The notes: a model not told the origin generated them from the sequence alone. A stretch of DNA of 50,606 nt from Bacillus spongiae (GCF_037120725.1 NZ_JBBAXC010000022.1:1-50606); one strand, 5' to 3'; shown: positions 36,087 to 45,480, counted from the stretch's first letter. Program-made: numbers and translations.

Positions 36087-37568
36087 ATGTCAAGCTATAT
36101 CGTGCCTGAATTACCAATGGATCATATGATTTCCATCATTAAAAAAGGACTTGAGAAAACGCAAGTTCCGAAAAAAATAATCATTGTAGGTGCGGGGATG
36201 GCAGGACTTGTATCAGCCTCCTTATTAAAGCAAGCTGGACATCATGTTACCATTCTAGAAGCCTCTGAACGGGTAGGAGGACGTGTCTATACGATGCGTG
36301 CGCCTTTTAGAGAAGGGCAGCATCTTGAGGCTGGAGCGATGCGCATTCCAGACACACATTTATTAACATTGGAATATATAAAAAAGTTTCAACTTCCGCT
36401 TGAAAACTCAATTAATATGACATTAAACGATATGTTGTATGTAAGAGGAATTAAAACTCGTTTCAAGATTTATGAGCAGAACCCTGATATGTTAGGCTTT
36501 CCAGTTGCTCCACACGAACGAGGGAAAACCGCTTTAGAGTTGCTACATGCAGCAACGAAGCCAGTGATTGATTATATTAACGTAAACCCGAAAAAAAATT
36601 GGCCATGGGTCCTAAAGGAATTTGATAAATACTCAACAGACACGTTTTTAAGATACAATCCATTTGGAGTACAGTTATCTTCTGGTGCAATCGATATGAT
36701 TAAAGTACTTCTCTCCATAGAAGGGTTTCTAGACCTTTCCTTCCTAGAAATGATAAAGGAAATACTCCTAATTGCTGATCCGAATAGTAATTTCTATACG
36801 ATCCCAAACGGGAACGATCAGCTACCAAAAGCCTTTCTCTCTCAATTAAAGAATGATATTCATTTCAGGCAAAAGCTAACAAAAATTGTGCAGCATGACA
36901 ATCAAGTAACGATTCATTCGCTACACACAAAGATTTTGGAGCCCTCTCAAATTACAGGTGACCTTGCTATTATGGCCATTCCCTTCTCTGTATTAAAACT
37001 TGTTGAGGTTGAACCGTATGACTCCTTTTCTCTTTCTAAATGGAAAGCCATACGGGAGCTTCATTATGTAGCTGCTACGAAGGTTGGTATTCAGTTTAAA
37101 CATAGGTTCTGGGAGAAAGAAGGACTATATGGAGGTCGAACAGTAACGGATCTTCCAATTAAATATGTAAAATACCCGAGCCTTGGTATCGGTAAAGGTG
37201 GTCCAGGTATTGTTCTAGCTAGTTATACATGGGGTGATGATGATATCCCTTGGAATAGTTTAGAGGATGGAGAACGCTTGGCATCCGCATTAAAAAATTT
37301 AATCCCTATACATGGAAAACAGGTTTACCGAGAATTTTTAACAGGAGCTAGTCACAGTTGGAGTCGATGTCCCTATGCTGCAGGTGCTTCTGCTTTATTC
37401 AAGCCTGAACAGGCGATGGAACTCTCCCCGTTTATCTCTACTCCTGAAGGAAGAGTTCATTTTGCCGGAGAGCATGCCTCATCTACTCACGGTTGGATTC
37501 AAGGTGCCATTGAGTCAGGTATACATGTAGCTCATGAGGTGAATCATTTACCAAAAACATTGTTTTAG
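36087..37568 (+). CDS. Flavin-containing amine oxidase
   Basis: A 493-residue FAD enzyme of the monoamine/L-amino-acid oxidase family. The dinucleotide-binding motif IIIVGAGMAGLVSASLLKQAG is at about 30-50, followed by EASERVGGRVYT, which contacts FAD ribose and pyrophosphate, and EAGAMRIP. The C-terminal FAD motif is VHFAGEHASSTHGWIQGAIESG. These enzymes oxidise an amine to an imine, releasing H2O2 and ammonia. The substrate is unknown. AAAGGAGG precedes the ATG. It has no signal peptide and no co-transcribed neighbour. Confidence 0.87.
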   Translation: MSSYIVPELPMDHMISIIKKGLEKTQVPKKIIIVGAGMAGLVSASLLKQAGHHVTILEASERVGGRVYTMRAPFREGQHLEAGAMRIPDTHLLTLEYIKKFQLPLENSINMTLNDMLYVRGIKTRFKIYEQNPDMLGFPVAPHERGKTALELLHAATKPVIDYINVNPKKNWPWVLKEFDKYSTDTFLRYNPFGVQLSSGAIDMIKVLLSIEGFLDLSFLEMIKEILLIADPNSNFYTIPNGNDQLPKAFLSQLKNDIHFRQKLTKIVQHDNQVTIHSLHTKILEPSQITGDLAIMAIPFSVLKLVEVEPYDSFSLSKWKAIRELHYVAATKVGIQFKHRFWEKEGLYGGRTVTDLPIKYVKYPSLGIGKGGPGIVLASYTWGDDDIPWNSLEDGERLASALKNLIPIHGKQVYREFLTGASHSWSRCPYAAGASALFKPEQAMELSPFISTPEGRVHFAGEHASSTHGWIQGAIESGIHVAHEVNHLPKTLF

Positions 37569-37710
37569 TTCAGTTTTAAAAAACCGTTCTTTCAATGATG
37601 ATAAACACACCTTTGTTGACATGATTCTCTTAACCTCAATTACTTCGATTTTTCAACGTGAAGTGCTGCTTTTTTTTCCTGTTGTGATCAATTGAATCCT
37701 TCGCTTCAAA

Positions 37711-37932
37711 TTATTTTTTATAACCAAAATTCTTTTCTCTTGTTAAAGTATAATGAACTTTCGTGTTTAAATCTTCATGTTCGATAGGCTGTACCTTTAA
37801 ACTAATAGACTCTTTAATTCGAAACGCTCGTATTATAGAATGTCGTTCTTCCCCTTTTTCATAGCTATCCTATTTAAGGTTTAATATTTTACAACGAGAA
37901 GGTAATGCCTTTACTAGGTAAATAATGACCAT
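37711..37932 (-). pseudogene. Small gene with an in-frame TAG
   Basis: From ATG 37932 the frame reads IIYLVKALPSRCKILNLK, then TAG (37870-37872), then DSYEKGEERHSIIRAFRIKE to a TAA at 37711-37713, 74 codons in all. The protein-like quality on both sides of the stop suggests one nonsense mutation, possibly TGG to TAG. Unrecognised. It starts 7 bp after the end of the small ORF upstream, so the two were probably an operon. Confidence 0.45.
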
Positions 37933-37939
37933 AGATTGT

Positions 37940-38128
37940 TCAGTCTTTTATTTCTTTTCGTGTTTGTTGGTCAATCGAAGGAAGTAAAATACGGGATAAA
38001 TACGCATTCATCGTTTGATACTCCTGATCCATTTTGCGCTCAATTCTCAGTCTTGTAGAAAAGCAGCTTAGGTACTTTTCATAACTAATGCCATGAGCCT
38101 GAAACATTGCTTTATTCATACTATTCAT
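37940..38128 (-). CDS. Small hypothetical protein (62 aa)
   Basis: ATG 38128 (MNSMNKAMFQAHGISYEKY) with AAGGTAAGG upstream gives a 62-residue basic helical protein (FSTRLRIERKMDQEYQTM). No family recognised. The in-frame TTG at 38158 is less likely as a start. It is followed by the broken gene at 37711-37932. Confidence 0.4.
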   Translation of the reverse strand: MNSMNKAMFQAHGISYEKYLSCFSTRLRIERKMDQEYQTMNAYLSRILLPSIDQQTRKEIKD

Positions 38129-38349
38129 ATACCTTACCTTTATTTGGATAAATCTCACACCTAACTTTAAATTTTTTCCGTGAATTGTTATTTTTCAATT
38201 CCCTTTCTTATTGCCCATGTTCATGTGGATAGGTTGTTCTCTATTGTATTCATATGCTCTTCCCTTCTTTTTATATCACTTTATCTATTTATTTTACAAA
38301 AAGAAGCTTATCCATATGGTAGAAGATCAACTTTGTATTGTTCTATGAA

Positions 38350-38525
38350 GATTGATTAAGTTCACCTTGCACGTCAAGCATATACCCATTCCTAAATCTC
38401 TTTTAATAGATACTCCGCCTATTGCTTTGGGTTTCTTAAAGCCTAAATCCTTGCGCCACCTTTGCGCTTCTCTTGAACGCTTCTTGGCTCATTTCTTTCG
38501 TTCGTCTTCTTCTCTCCTCACTCAT
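38350..38525 (-). pseudogene. Frameshifted small gene
   Basis: AGAGGAGG precedes ATG 38525, which opens MSEERRRRTKEMSQEAFKRS and stops after 29 codons. The neighbouring frame supplies REAQRWRKDLGFKKPKA and SIKRDLGMGICLTCKV, so a frameshift near 38470-38485 probably broke a very basic protein of about 65 residues. Unrecognised. Confidence 0.35.
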
Positions 38526-38673
38526 AGAAAAAGCACCTCCTCTACTGATTTACAATAGAGGCTTATAAAGCTTTCCACTCCTAACATGTTTTCTTGGACA
38601 AAGTCCACACCTTAGTAGTTGATGATGAATACTAAATAATAAGTACTATTTTACGATTATATTAAACAATTAA

Positions 38674-38955
<282 letters not shown>

Positions 38956-38971
38956 TAGAAGAAGTAGAAGG

Positions 38972-39007
38972 GACGATACATATTATTCTTATAAAATATG
39001 TATCGTC
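38972..39007. terminator. Hairpin after the c-like gene
   Basis: Perfect 12-bp stem (38972-38983 with 38996-39007) with a 12-nt loop and a T-rich tail. Confidence 0.7.
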
Positions 39008-39126
39008 TTATTAATCTTTCATGAATTCCATACGAATGCAAGTAACCAATAAAACGTTCATCGTTTTTTTGTAACAGAGCCTTCGGTTAGTAAGGTTTTA
39101 ACCTGAAACGAATACCTAACCAAATA

Positions 39127-39157
39127 AAGAACGAGCCAACTACTTCATCTCGTTCTT
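39127..39157 (-). terminator. Terminator after the ECF sigma gene
   Basis: 9-bp stem AAGAACGAG/CTCGTTCTT (39127-39135 with 39149-39157), followed on the minus strand by TTTATTTGG. Confidence 0.6.
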
Positions 39158-39197
39158 CATTTAGCAATGCGTATCTTCCGCTTCTGCATCGTCATAT

Positions 39198-40076
39198 TTA
39201 CTTTACATACTTCAGTTTATCTGGATTAACAAAATAGTAAATCGCTTTTATTTTTCCTTTCATTACATGAAAGCTCACGACTGCTGTGTATCCCTCTGGA
39301 TCTTTTATGGTGAAACCTATTTGCCCATTTACTTTACTTAAAAAGAATTGATAATTTTCGTTCAATTGCTTATTCGAAAGAAACAAAAGGAAGTTTATTA
39401 CTTTTTCTTTTCCTAAAATTGGTCGTAATGCCGCCACTTGTTTACCGCCACCATCTGCATAATAGATCACATCTTCTTCTAAATAATCAATTAGATGTGT
39501 AATATCTCCTTTTTGAAACGCTGATATGAATTCGAGGACAGTTTCTTCATGGTCTGATGATGGAGCCGTTCCTTCGAGCTCATCCTGTAGGTTCGGTAGC
39601 TCTTTTTTTATTCTACTCAAGATTTGCCGACAGTTACTCTCTGATTTTTGGACAATGTTTGCGATTGTTTTATAATCGTATTCGAGTATTTCTCTAAGGA
39701 TAAAAACCGCTCTCTCAACTGGATTTAAGGAGTCAAATAATAACAGAAGCGCAATGGAGATTTGCTCTCCTTCCATGACCTCGTTCATTGGATTTTGGTT
39801 TGAAACAAAGGGTTCAGGTAACCATGTTCCAACATACATTTCTCTTTTCTTTCTCGAAGATTTTAGTAAATCTAAGCAGCGGTTTGTTACTAACTTACAG
39901 AGAAAGGCTTTTGTGTTTTGTTCATGCTTTAGCTCATAAGATTTTAGCTGAGTAAAAACATCGTGAATAATATCTTCAGCATCATCCACACTCCCTGTCA
40001 TTTGATAGGCAAGTGAGAAAAGTAGCGGTTTATAGCTAATGTAAAATTGCTGAATTAATGAATTTTCCAATCTCAT
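39198..40076 (-). CDS. ECF41-type RNA polymerase sigma factor with a SnoaL-like C-terminal extension
   Basis: A 292-residue sigma factor. Region 2 is YQMTGSVDDAEDIIHDVF and region 4 ends YKTIANIVQKSESNCRQILSR. Between them is WLPEP, and after them a roughly 110-residue SnoaL-like domain with YADGGGKQVAA and the final NPDKLKYVK. WLPEP, DGGGK and NPDKL are the marks of group ECF41, whose extension controls the sigma in cis instead of an anti-sigma factor. This group usually neighbours carboxymuconolactone decarboxylase, oxidoreductase or epimerase genes; here the oxidoreductase just upstream fits. The gene starts 5 bp after the NDH-like gene. ATG 40076 or TTG 40070 could be the start. Confidence 0.9.
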   Translation of the reverse strand: MRLENSLIQQFYISYKPLLFSLAYQMTGSVDDAEDIIHDVFTQLKSYELKHEQNTKAFLCKLVTNRCLDLLKSSRKKREMYVGTWLPEPFVSNQNPMNEVMEGEQISIALLLLFDSLNPVERAVFILREILEYDYKTIANIVQKSESNCRQILSRIKKELPNLQDELEGTAPSSDHEETVLEFISAFQKGDITHLIDYLEEDVIYYADGGGKQVAALRPILGKEKVINFLLFLSNKQLNENYQFFLSKVNGQIGFTIKDPEGYTAVVSFHVMKGKIKAIYYFVNPDKLKYVK

Positions 40077-40081
40077 TCACC

Positions 40082-41272
40082 TCACTTTACTAAACTAGCA
40101 ATATCCCACGTGAACTGACGAAATCGCATTCCTAATTGCCCCGTTATCGTGAAATTCAGTCCCCATTTTTGAATCCAAACAAATCCTTCATGTGGGCCCA
40201 AACTAATACAAAACAAGCGATACGGTATGCTTTTATGAATAACTTGGTTAGAGGAATGAGTCATTTTATTCTTCAGTATTTTCGCTAATCTCTGAGATTG
40301 TGGAATGGCCTCCTTACAGGTCATCCCGTCATACTCATTTGTGATAGGGTCCTTTATTTGAGCGCAGTCTCCGATTGCATAAATACCTGGTGATTCAGCT
40401 ACTTCATAATGATCATTAACGATAAGTTGGCCTCGATCAGACAGAGGAAGATTAAATTGCTTGACGATTGGTGTTACTTGAACACCATTAGTAAAGATAC
40501 AGCTTCCCACTTCATACGACTTTCCATCTTCACAAGTAAGACGTCCATTTTCGAATTCTTTTACTCTTGTATTTGGAATAAACGAAACACCTAACCGCTT
40601 CACCTTTTTTTCTAATTTTTCACTAATATGCTTGGGTGCTTGAGGCAACAGCCGTTGTTTAGGATCAAATAAAAGAACGTCAATAGTATGAGGGGCAATT
40701 CCATTCGCTTGAGCTTGTTCCTCTAGCCAAATGGCTAGTTCAGAAGCCGTTTCAATTCCAGTAATTCCTCCCCCAACAACAGCAATTTTTGGTGCAATTA
40801 TTTGTTCATTGCCTTTGCTGATTACTTTTGTTCTATTTAATAACGCCAGTAATTGGTTTCTAATCTTATGCGCACTTTCTTCATCTTTTAGCGTAATTCC
40901 CTCCACAATAGCCTCCTGTTCCTTTACTCTACTTCCAAGTGTTATCGCTAAATAATCATATGAAAGCTCCTTTAATTGCTTTCCTTCGGTCTGAAGGCTT
41001 ACTTCTTTATTCGTCTTATTGAGACTAACAACCTCTCCTTGTTCTAACTCGATTCCTTTTGAAAAATAGTGATGAAATGGAATTTTTAATTGTAATGCAT
41101 TTCGATTTTCTGTAATGGCCTTCATTAACATCACTTTACGGAAATGATAAGCATTTTTATCAATTAAGATGATTTTTACTGTTGAACCTAACTCTTCTTT
41201 TAATTCCTTCTTCAAACTTTCGATCAAATTAATTCCAGCATAGCCGCCACCTAAAATGACTATTGTTTTCAT
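40082..41272 (-). CDS. NADH dehydrogenase-like FAD oxidoreductase
   Basis: A 396-residue pyridine nucleotide-disulfide-type flavoprotein similar to type II NADH dehydrogenases. TIVILGGGYAGINLIESL is the FAD loop, IAVVGGGITGIETASELA the NAD loop, and GIYAIGDCAQI the second FAD motif. There is no redox-active CxxC pair. TAAGGAGGG is 7 nt before ATG 41272, so the upstream extension to 41323 is not used. A hydrophobic C-terminal stretch could touch the membrane. It is co-transcribed with the ECF41 sigma gene and is probably its target. Confidence 0.85.
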   Translation of the reverse strand: MKTIVILGGGYAGINLIESLKKELKEELGSTVKIILIDKNAYHFRKVMLMKAITENRNALQLKIPFHHYFSKGIELEQGEVVSLNKTNKEVSLQTEGKQLKELSYDYLAITLGSRVKEQEAIVEGITLKDEESAHKIRNQLLALLNRTKVISKGNEQIIAPKIAVVGGGITGIETASELAIWLEEQAQANGIAPHTIDVLLFDPKQRLLPQAPKHISEKLEKKVKRLGVSFIPNTRVKEFENGRLTCEDGKSYEVGSCIFTNGVQVTPIVKQFNLPLSDRGQLIVNDHYEVAESPGIYAIGDCAQIKDPITNEYDGMTCKEAIPQSQRLAKILKNKMTHSSNQVIHKSIPYRLFCISLGPHEGFVWIQKWGLNFTITGQLGMRFRQFTWDIASLVK

Positions 41273-41396
41273 GATTTTTCCCTCCTTACCCTTATAACGA
41301 GCAAGTCGGTTCATTTGTGACAAACAAAATTCAATTTCCTAATTTCATTTCCGTTTTTATTGTTCAGGTACATAAAAGTTTAACGCAAATTTCCCC

Positions 41397-42173
41397 CTAT
41401 TTTTTCAGGCTCTTTTGAATAAATTGATATTCAAGATCAATGGACTGCATAACCAACTCTGGATTATTTGTTATAAATACTTTGTCGTTAAGAAAATCAT
41501 TAACAAATTGATCACCAACCAGCTCCGGGGCTACTAAATTCCGTCCCTTTGGTTGTTTTCCCGTTACATTGTTGGAAGATTCATGTAAGAGATTATGACG
41601 CTTCGCTGCAGAATTTTCGGCTAATTTTCCTTTAACGCCAGAAGGAATGAGTAGGCTAACGAAAATACCTTCCTCTCTAAGCTCATTATGTAACGATCTA
41701 AAGTATCCTAATAAAGCATGCTTTGTAATGGAGTATAACCCAAGCCCTAATTGAGGATTTACCCTCCCGAATGCAGCTGTGGAGGAAGTGAGCATAATTC
41801 TTCCTCGCTCTGATTTCTTAATTAAAGGTAACAGCGCATCGACTAATCGAATGTTAGAAAATAAATTCGCATTAAAAGCCCATTTCCACTTCTCTTCAGA
41901 AAGATGTTGTATACTGCCTTCATCAATTGCACCGATTGTGATAATGAGCATATCGATATGATCGACGAGTTTCGCCATGTTTTTATACAGTGTATTTACA
42001 GACTCATCATTGTCAGCATCAACATATAAGTGTAAAACATCGCCTATCATTTGTTTATCTTTATTTAAAACGTGCTGATCACCTACGATTACATTGAACC
42101 CCTTTTTTACTAGTGAGGCAGTAATCCCTTTGCCGACACCACTTAAGCCACCAATAACAAGTGCATTTTGCAT
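41397..42173 (-). CDS. Divergent SDR-family oxidoreductase
   Basis: A 258-residue short-chain dehydrogenase-like protein with a variant cofactor loop VIGGLSGVGKG in place of TGxxxGIG. The active-site Ser and YxxxK are kept (LTSSTAAFG and YSITK). IITIGA replaces NNAG. AAAAAGGAG stands 9 nt before ATG 42173. It is upstream of, and in line with, the NDH-like/ECF41 pair, with a 124-bp gap, so it may belong to the same stress-response group. Confidence 0.8.
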   Translation of the reverse strand: MQNALVIGGLSGVGKGITASLVKKGFNVIVGDQHVLNKDKQMIGDVLHLYVDADNDESVNTLYKNMAKLVDHIDMLIITIGAIDEGSIQHLSEEKWKWAFNANLFSNIRLVDALLPLIKKSERGRIMLTSSTAAFGRVNPQLGLGLYSITKHALLGYFRSLHNELREEGIFVSLLIPSGVKGKLAENSAAKRHNLLHESSNNVTGKQPKGRNLVAPELVGDQFVNDFLNDKVFITNNPELVMQSIDLEYQFIQKSLKK

Positions 42174-42222
42174 AATCAATCTCTCCTTTTTATAGGCGAA
42201 CTTTTCTATTCGATGTAAAGCA

Positions 42223-42726
42223 TTATTCTATCCCTACCTTATCACTCCGTCTTTCTAGCAGTATCACATCACGCCATATACCCTTTAACTTCCCTATTCG
42301 TTCTCTAGTCCCGACCACTTTAAAGCCTGCTTTTTTATGTAAGATCATGCTAGCTTCATTTTCAGGGAATAGGCTTGCTTGTAACGTCCAAATACCTGCC
42401 AATTCACTTTTTTGGATGAGTTCCTGTAGTAATGAGCTACCTACCCTCTTCCCTCTAGCCAATTCATCGATGTATATACTTACTTCCGCTACACCACCAT
42501 AGACACATCGACTCGAAATAGGTGATAAGGCAGCCCAACCAATTACCTTTTCATCCATCCGGGCAACTATACGGCACTCCTCGAGATGGGATTTATCCCA
42601 TTCCTTCCATGAAGGAGCATCTTCCTGAAAGGTGGCATGGCCTGTCTTTATGCCAGAAAGATAGATATCTTTCACTTCCTGCCAATCTTCTTTTTGCATT
42701 TTGGTAATTGAAATGGTCTTGTTCAT
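42223..42726 (-). CDS. Phosphinothricin acetyltransferase-type GNAT
   Basis: A 167-residue GNAT of the PAT branch. YLSGIKTGHATFQEDAPSW is the family's N-terminal signature, VAEVSIYIDELARGKRVGSSLL holds the acetyl-CoA loop (ARGKRVG), and LFPENEASMILHKKAGFKVVG the last core motif. Family members acetylate amino-group substrates such as phosphinothricin or methionine derivatives, often of no resistance value in the host. RBS GGGGG lies upstream of ATG 42726. Confidence 0.85.
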   Translation of the reverse strand: MNKTISITKMQKEDWQEVKDIYLSGIKTGHATFQEDAPSWKEWDKSHLEECRIVARMDEKVIGWAALSPISSRCVYGGVAEVSIYIDELARGKRVGSSLLQELIQKSELAGIWTLQASLFPENEASMILHKKAGFKVVGTRERIGKLKGIWRDVILLERRSDKVGIE

Positions 42727-42827
42727 CGTAGAGCCCCCTATAAGTTATTTAAAATGTTAATCTATTTTCTTGTTTTTTACATACATTGTAGAATGCTGCT
42801 TATTCCTTTATGTTTAGCATAAATCCT

Positions 42828-43394
42828 TTATCTGTAATCCTCTTTAAGAATGCTGTATATTTCTAAATCAATGACCCCTTTACCAGACCATAGAGTAGCC
42901 TGCCTTAATAGCCCTTCTTTTAGAAAACCATTCTTTATAAGTACTTGTTTTGACGACTCATTTGCAGGCATGACCTCTGCTTGAATTCTGTTCACCTGTA
43001 CTTCCTGCAACAAATAGTGAATAACCATACGAACAGCTTCTGTAGCGATCCCTCTTCCCCAGTAGTCCTCTGCTAAAAAGTAACCGATTGAAACACTATT
43101 CACCTTTTGATTTATTTCCATACATTCTATTATTCCCACCAATTTTTCACTTTGACTTTTTTCGAAGATTCCCCATTTCACTCTTTTTCTTTTTTGAAAA
43201 TCTCTTTCAAAGTGACCAATCATTTTATTGACAGTGTTAAAGTTATGCTTCGGTATGATTCCACAATAATGAAAAACATTAGTATTGTCATAGATATTAA
43301 AAAGTTCTTGAACATGTTCTTCTTTGATTTTTTTCAATTGCAAATTGGTCGATTCCAATCTCGGGAAGTCACCAAAGATCAACTCTATATTCAT
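42828..43394 (-). CDS. RimJ/RimL-type GNAT acetyltransferase
   Basis: A 188-residue GNAT. PRLESTNLQLKKIKEEHVQEL opens the domain, and SIGYFLAEDYWGRGIATEAVRMV contains the acetyl-CoA loop (WGRGIA), followed by VMPANESSKQVLIKNGFLKEG. This is the RimJ/RimL and SpeG-like branch, modifying N-terminal or small-molecule amines. AAAGGAG sits about 7 nt before ATG 43394; the upstream frame to 43418 is rejected. Confidence 0.85.
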   Translation of the reverse strand: MNIELIFGDFPRLESTNLQLKKIKEEHVQELFNIYDNTNVFHYCGIIPKHNFNTVNKMIGHFERDFQKRKRVKWGIFEKSQSEKLVGIIECMEINQKVNSVSIGYFLAEDYWGRGIATEAVRMVIHYLLQEVQVNRIQAEVMPANESSKQVLIKNGFLKEGLLRQATLWSGKGVIDLEIYSILKEDYR

Positions 43395-43452
43395 ATAAAC
43401 CTCTCCTTTATGCTTCAATTGGGATAAAAATCGTCATGTTGATTTTATCTGG

Positions 43453-43825
43453 TTATGTGGAATTCACTACATCCGTTCTTTCAAAATCAGGTCCTTCCGC
43501 TCTATTATAATTTGAATAAGGGAACCATGTTCCGAATATGTACCTTCTTGTGTCTTGAATTAATTCTGTGCTCCCATTCTGGAATTAGAACGTTTACAAA
43601 TCCATTCGCTAAGCCTAAAGCAGAGTCCTCCAATTCTTTTCAATAAAGAATGAAAACCCTCCACCATCCTTAAAGTGAGTGGATAATCCGTATGGTATAT
43701 TTGGGGCAGCTTTGTTCGGAATTCGTTGATAATATTGATTACTGCCAAAATCATGATAAAATCCTGGATCTCCTCGAAATACCGTTCACTATTAATATTT
43801 ATTTTGTATTCATAACCGACTGAAA
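43453..43825 (-). pseudogene. C-terminal GyrI-like effector domain of a split AraC regulator
   Basis: Reading the minus strand from 43825 gives SVGYEYKININSERYFEEI. A one-base shift leads to GFYHDFGSNQYYQRIPNKAA and IPYGLSTHFKDGGGFSFFI, the next frame to LGLANGFVNVLIPEWE, and a third to TRRYIFGTWFPYSNYNRAEGPDFE before a TAA at 43453-43455. This order is that of the GyrI-like effector-binding domain attached to many AraC regulators. At least three frameshifts are needed, so it is dead. The matching N-terminal half is 3.2 kb away at 47052-47486. Confidence 0.75.
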
Positions 43826-43996
43826 GTTCCAACTTGTTAGCTTCAAGTCAGGTCTTGCTGATAACGGATGACAATGGTGTAAAATGTTCGCTACTCTCTT
43901 CCTTCCATATCTCTTACACTCAAGGCAACGATATTCATCCCACTTTAATATGTTAGGTCGTTTCTTTTTCCATCGTGTTGTTTTGTAGAAATTCAT
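43826..43996 (-). pseudogene. Truncated HNH endonuclease
   Basis: ATG 43996 starts MNFYKTTRWKKKRPNILKWD, then YRCLECKRYGRKRVANILHHCHP, the first half of a phage-type HNH nuclease (CxxC zinc pair and the first His of the motif). The remainder, which should contain the second CxxC and the final His, is missing: the frame runs straight into the AraC fragment at 43825. Confidence 0.7.
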
Positions 43997-44022
43997 ACAA
44001 TCACCCAATAAAAAGAGCCGAA

Positions 44023-44549
44023 CTATTTAGCCGACTGCTTTCCCTTTGCTCGTATTAACGTACTCTTTGATATTCCTGTTAGTTCCTCTACCTGCTTGTA
44101 TGTGTTTCCAATAGGTTCAAAGCGTGTTCCTTTTGCTTCCTGCTAAACTTATTAGGTCTACCTTCACGATAATCGTCACGCTGTCGAGCAATAGCCTTGC
44201 CTTTCTGTGTTCGCTCTATAATCATATTGCGCTCCAGCATTGTTTGTAAAAAGAATCGTCCCATCGTTGTATTCTCCAAGAGTCCTACATTCAAGACATG
44301 AACCCGAATACCTTTATTAAAAAGGCTTTCCACGATCTCAATACCTTCCATAGTATTCCTTGCTAACCTGTCTAACTTCGTCACTACAAGAGTATCACCT
44401 GTTTCTAACTTCTCTAGTAGCTTGGTAAATTCAGGTCTGTTCGTTTTTACCCCCGTGAACTTTTCCACTACAACGGACTGACAGCCTTCTTTTGCTAATA
44501 TCTCTCGTTGAGGTTATAAATCTTGTCCCTTTGTACTCACTTATTTCAT
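44023..44549 (-). pseudogene. Serine recombinase (resolvase-type) pseudogene
   Basis: The largest open part is [20 protein letters not shown], then [20 protein letters not shown], the resolvase catalytic domain. Upstream in frame is the N-terminus with two TAA codons (VSTKGQDL, stop, [10 protein letters not shown]), and the nucleophilic Ser region is VSTKGQ. Downstream a frameshift separates the helix-turn-helix [18 protein letters not shown], which ends at a TAG at 44023-44025. Complete reconstruction gives about 175 residues, a normal resolvase length. It has at least three disabling mutations. Confidence 0.85.
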
Positions 44550-44596
44550 AAGAGCAACCATAGGTTCAAGACTGTTGAGTTATGACACTTTTAATG

Positions 44597-44622
44597 AGAA
44601 AAAGCACCCTTGAAGGGATGCT
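44597..44622 (-). terminator. Terminator of dicysteine gene 1
   Basis: Stem AGCA-x-CCCTT/AAGGG-x-TGCT (44603-44622) with one mismatch; T-rich on the minus strand behind it. Near-identical sequence at 45435-45454. Confidence 0.65.
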
Positions 44623-44677
44623 AATACCTTTAATGATTTAATAAGAAAAACTCATGACTTAAATGATGGTTCAATTA

Positions 44678-45346
44678 CTATTTATCATTTTTAGGAGAAG
44701 ATAAGAAAATCGTTAATCCGCCTAATAACAGGATACTAATCATCAATATTCCCCAAACTATAGATTGGTCTCCAATACCAATATCAACCGCGCCAAGAGA
44801 ACTAATCCCCAATCCAACTCCAGTTACAGCTATCACACCTGCAATACAACACAAGCTTTGACGTTTCTTTAGAGAAATAAGAATAACGAAGAGAGCAATG
44901 AGCAAAACTATCAATAAAAGAATACCCAACAAGATGATTAATATTTCATTTAGGTCGCCCACAGTAGTTGAAGCAAGAGTCGCTAGGATGATTCCTGTTC
45001 CTAAGCCTATTCCTGCTAAAGCAATTCCTCCTCCTAAACAACAAAACTCCTTTTTCTTTATAGCAGATAACAACGTAAATGCCGACACGAAGGCTGCAAT
45101 CATAATCAAGGTAAGGATTGCTAAGATGGTAAATACCTCTGGAAACGAATCAAAAGTCGCGTTGTTAACGCCAAAAGTAAGGATTCCTAATGCAGTAGAT
45201 AGAACCCCAATCGCTACCCCTCCGACTAAGCAACAGATACGATCATCCTTCTTAAAAGATAGGACAAGGGTTAATGCAGCTATAATTACAGCGACTACCA
45301 AAATAATAAGCCCTACTATAAATGCTTCTTCAAAAACTATTCCCAT
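44678..45346 (-). CDS. Three-repeat dicysteine membrane protein 1
   Basis: A 222-residue, very hydrophobic protein with seven predicted helices. It contains three internal repeats: a helix ends in a basic patch, then CC, then a Gly-rich start of the next helix (FKKDDRICCLVGG, IKKKEFCCLGGG, LKKRQSLCCIAG). The CC pairs are at 38-39, 102-103 and 166-167, exactly 64 residues apart. By the positive-inside rule all six Cys face the cytoplasm at the membrane surface. I know no family with this pattern. It has its own GGAGTGAG site, sigma-E-like promoter and terminator. The paralogues at 45481 and 46331 are in tandem. Confidence 0.75.
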   Translation of the reverse strand: MGIVFEEAFIVGLIILVVAVIIAALTLVLSFKKDDRICCLVGGVAIGVLSTALGILTFGVNNATFDSFPEVFTILAILTLIMIAAFVSAFTLLSAIKKKEFCCLGGGIALAGIGLGTGIILATLASTTVGDLNEILIILLGILLLIVLLIALFVILISLKKRQSLCCIAGVIAVTGVGLGISSLGAVDIGIGDQSIVWGILMISILLLGGLTIFLSSPKNDK

Positions 45347-45371
45347 AATTTTCTCACTCCTTTTTTGATAA

Positions 45372-45401
45372 ATTCTATGAAGAAGGGAGTGAAATAATGA
45401 C
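45372..45401 (-). promoter_or_regulatory. Sigma-E-like promoter of dicysteine gene 1
   Basis: On the minus strand GTCATTAT (45394-45401), 14 bp, then CATAGAAT (45372-45379). The same arrangement precedes genes 2 and 3. Confidence 0.5.
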
Positions 45402-45429
45402 GAATTGTAAGGTTAATAGTTTGCTTAAT

Positions 45430-45454
45430 TAAAAAGCACCCTTGAAAGGATGCT
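45430..45454 (-). terminator. Terminator of dicysteine gene 2
   Basis: AGCA-x-CCTT-type stem at 45435-45454, T-rich on the minus strand; near-copy of the one at 44603-44622. Confidence 0.65.
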
Positions 45455-45480
45455 ACGGTATTTCTAACATAATTCTATTT

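Noticed and set aside
43560-43832. 90-codon minus-strand frame treated as a gene
   Set aside because: It is one frame of the frameshifted GyrI-like domain; conserved residues switch between three frames across it.
43826-44549. Prophage end (HNH plus recombinase)
   Set aside because: No structural, packaging or lysis genes are near; both genes are broken remnants and the recombinase is of small resolvase type.
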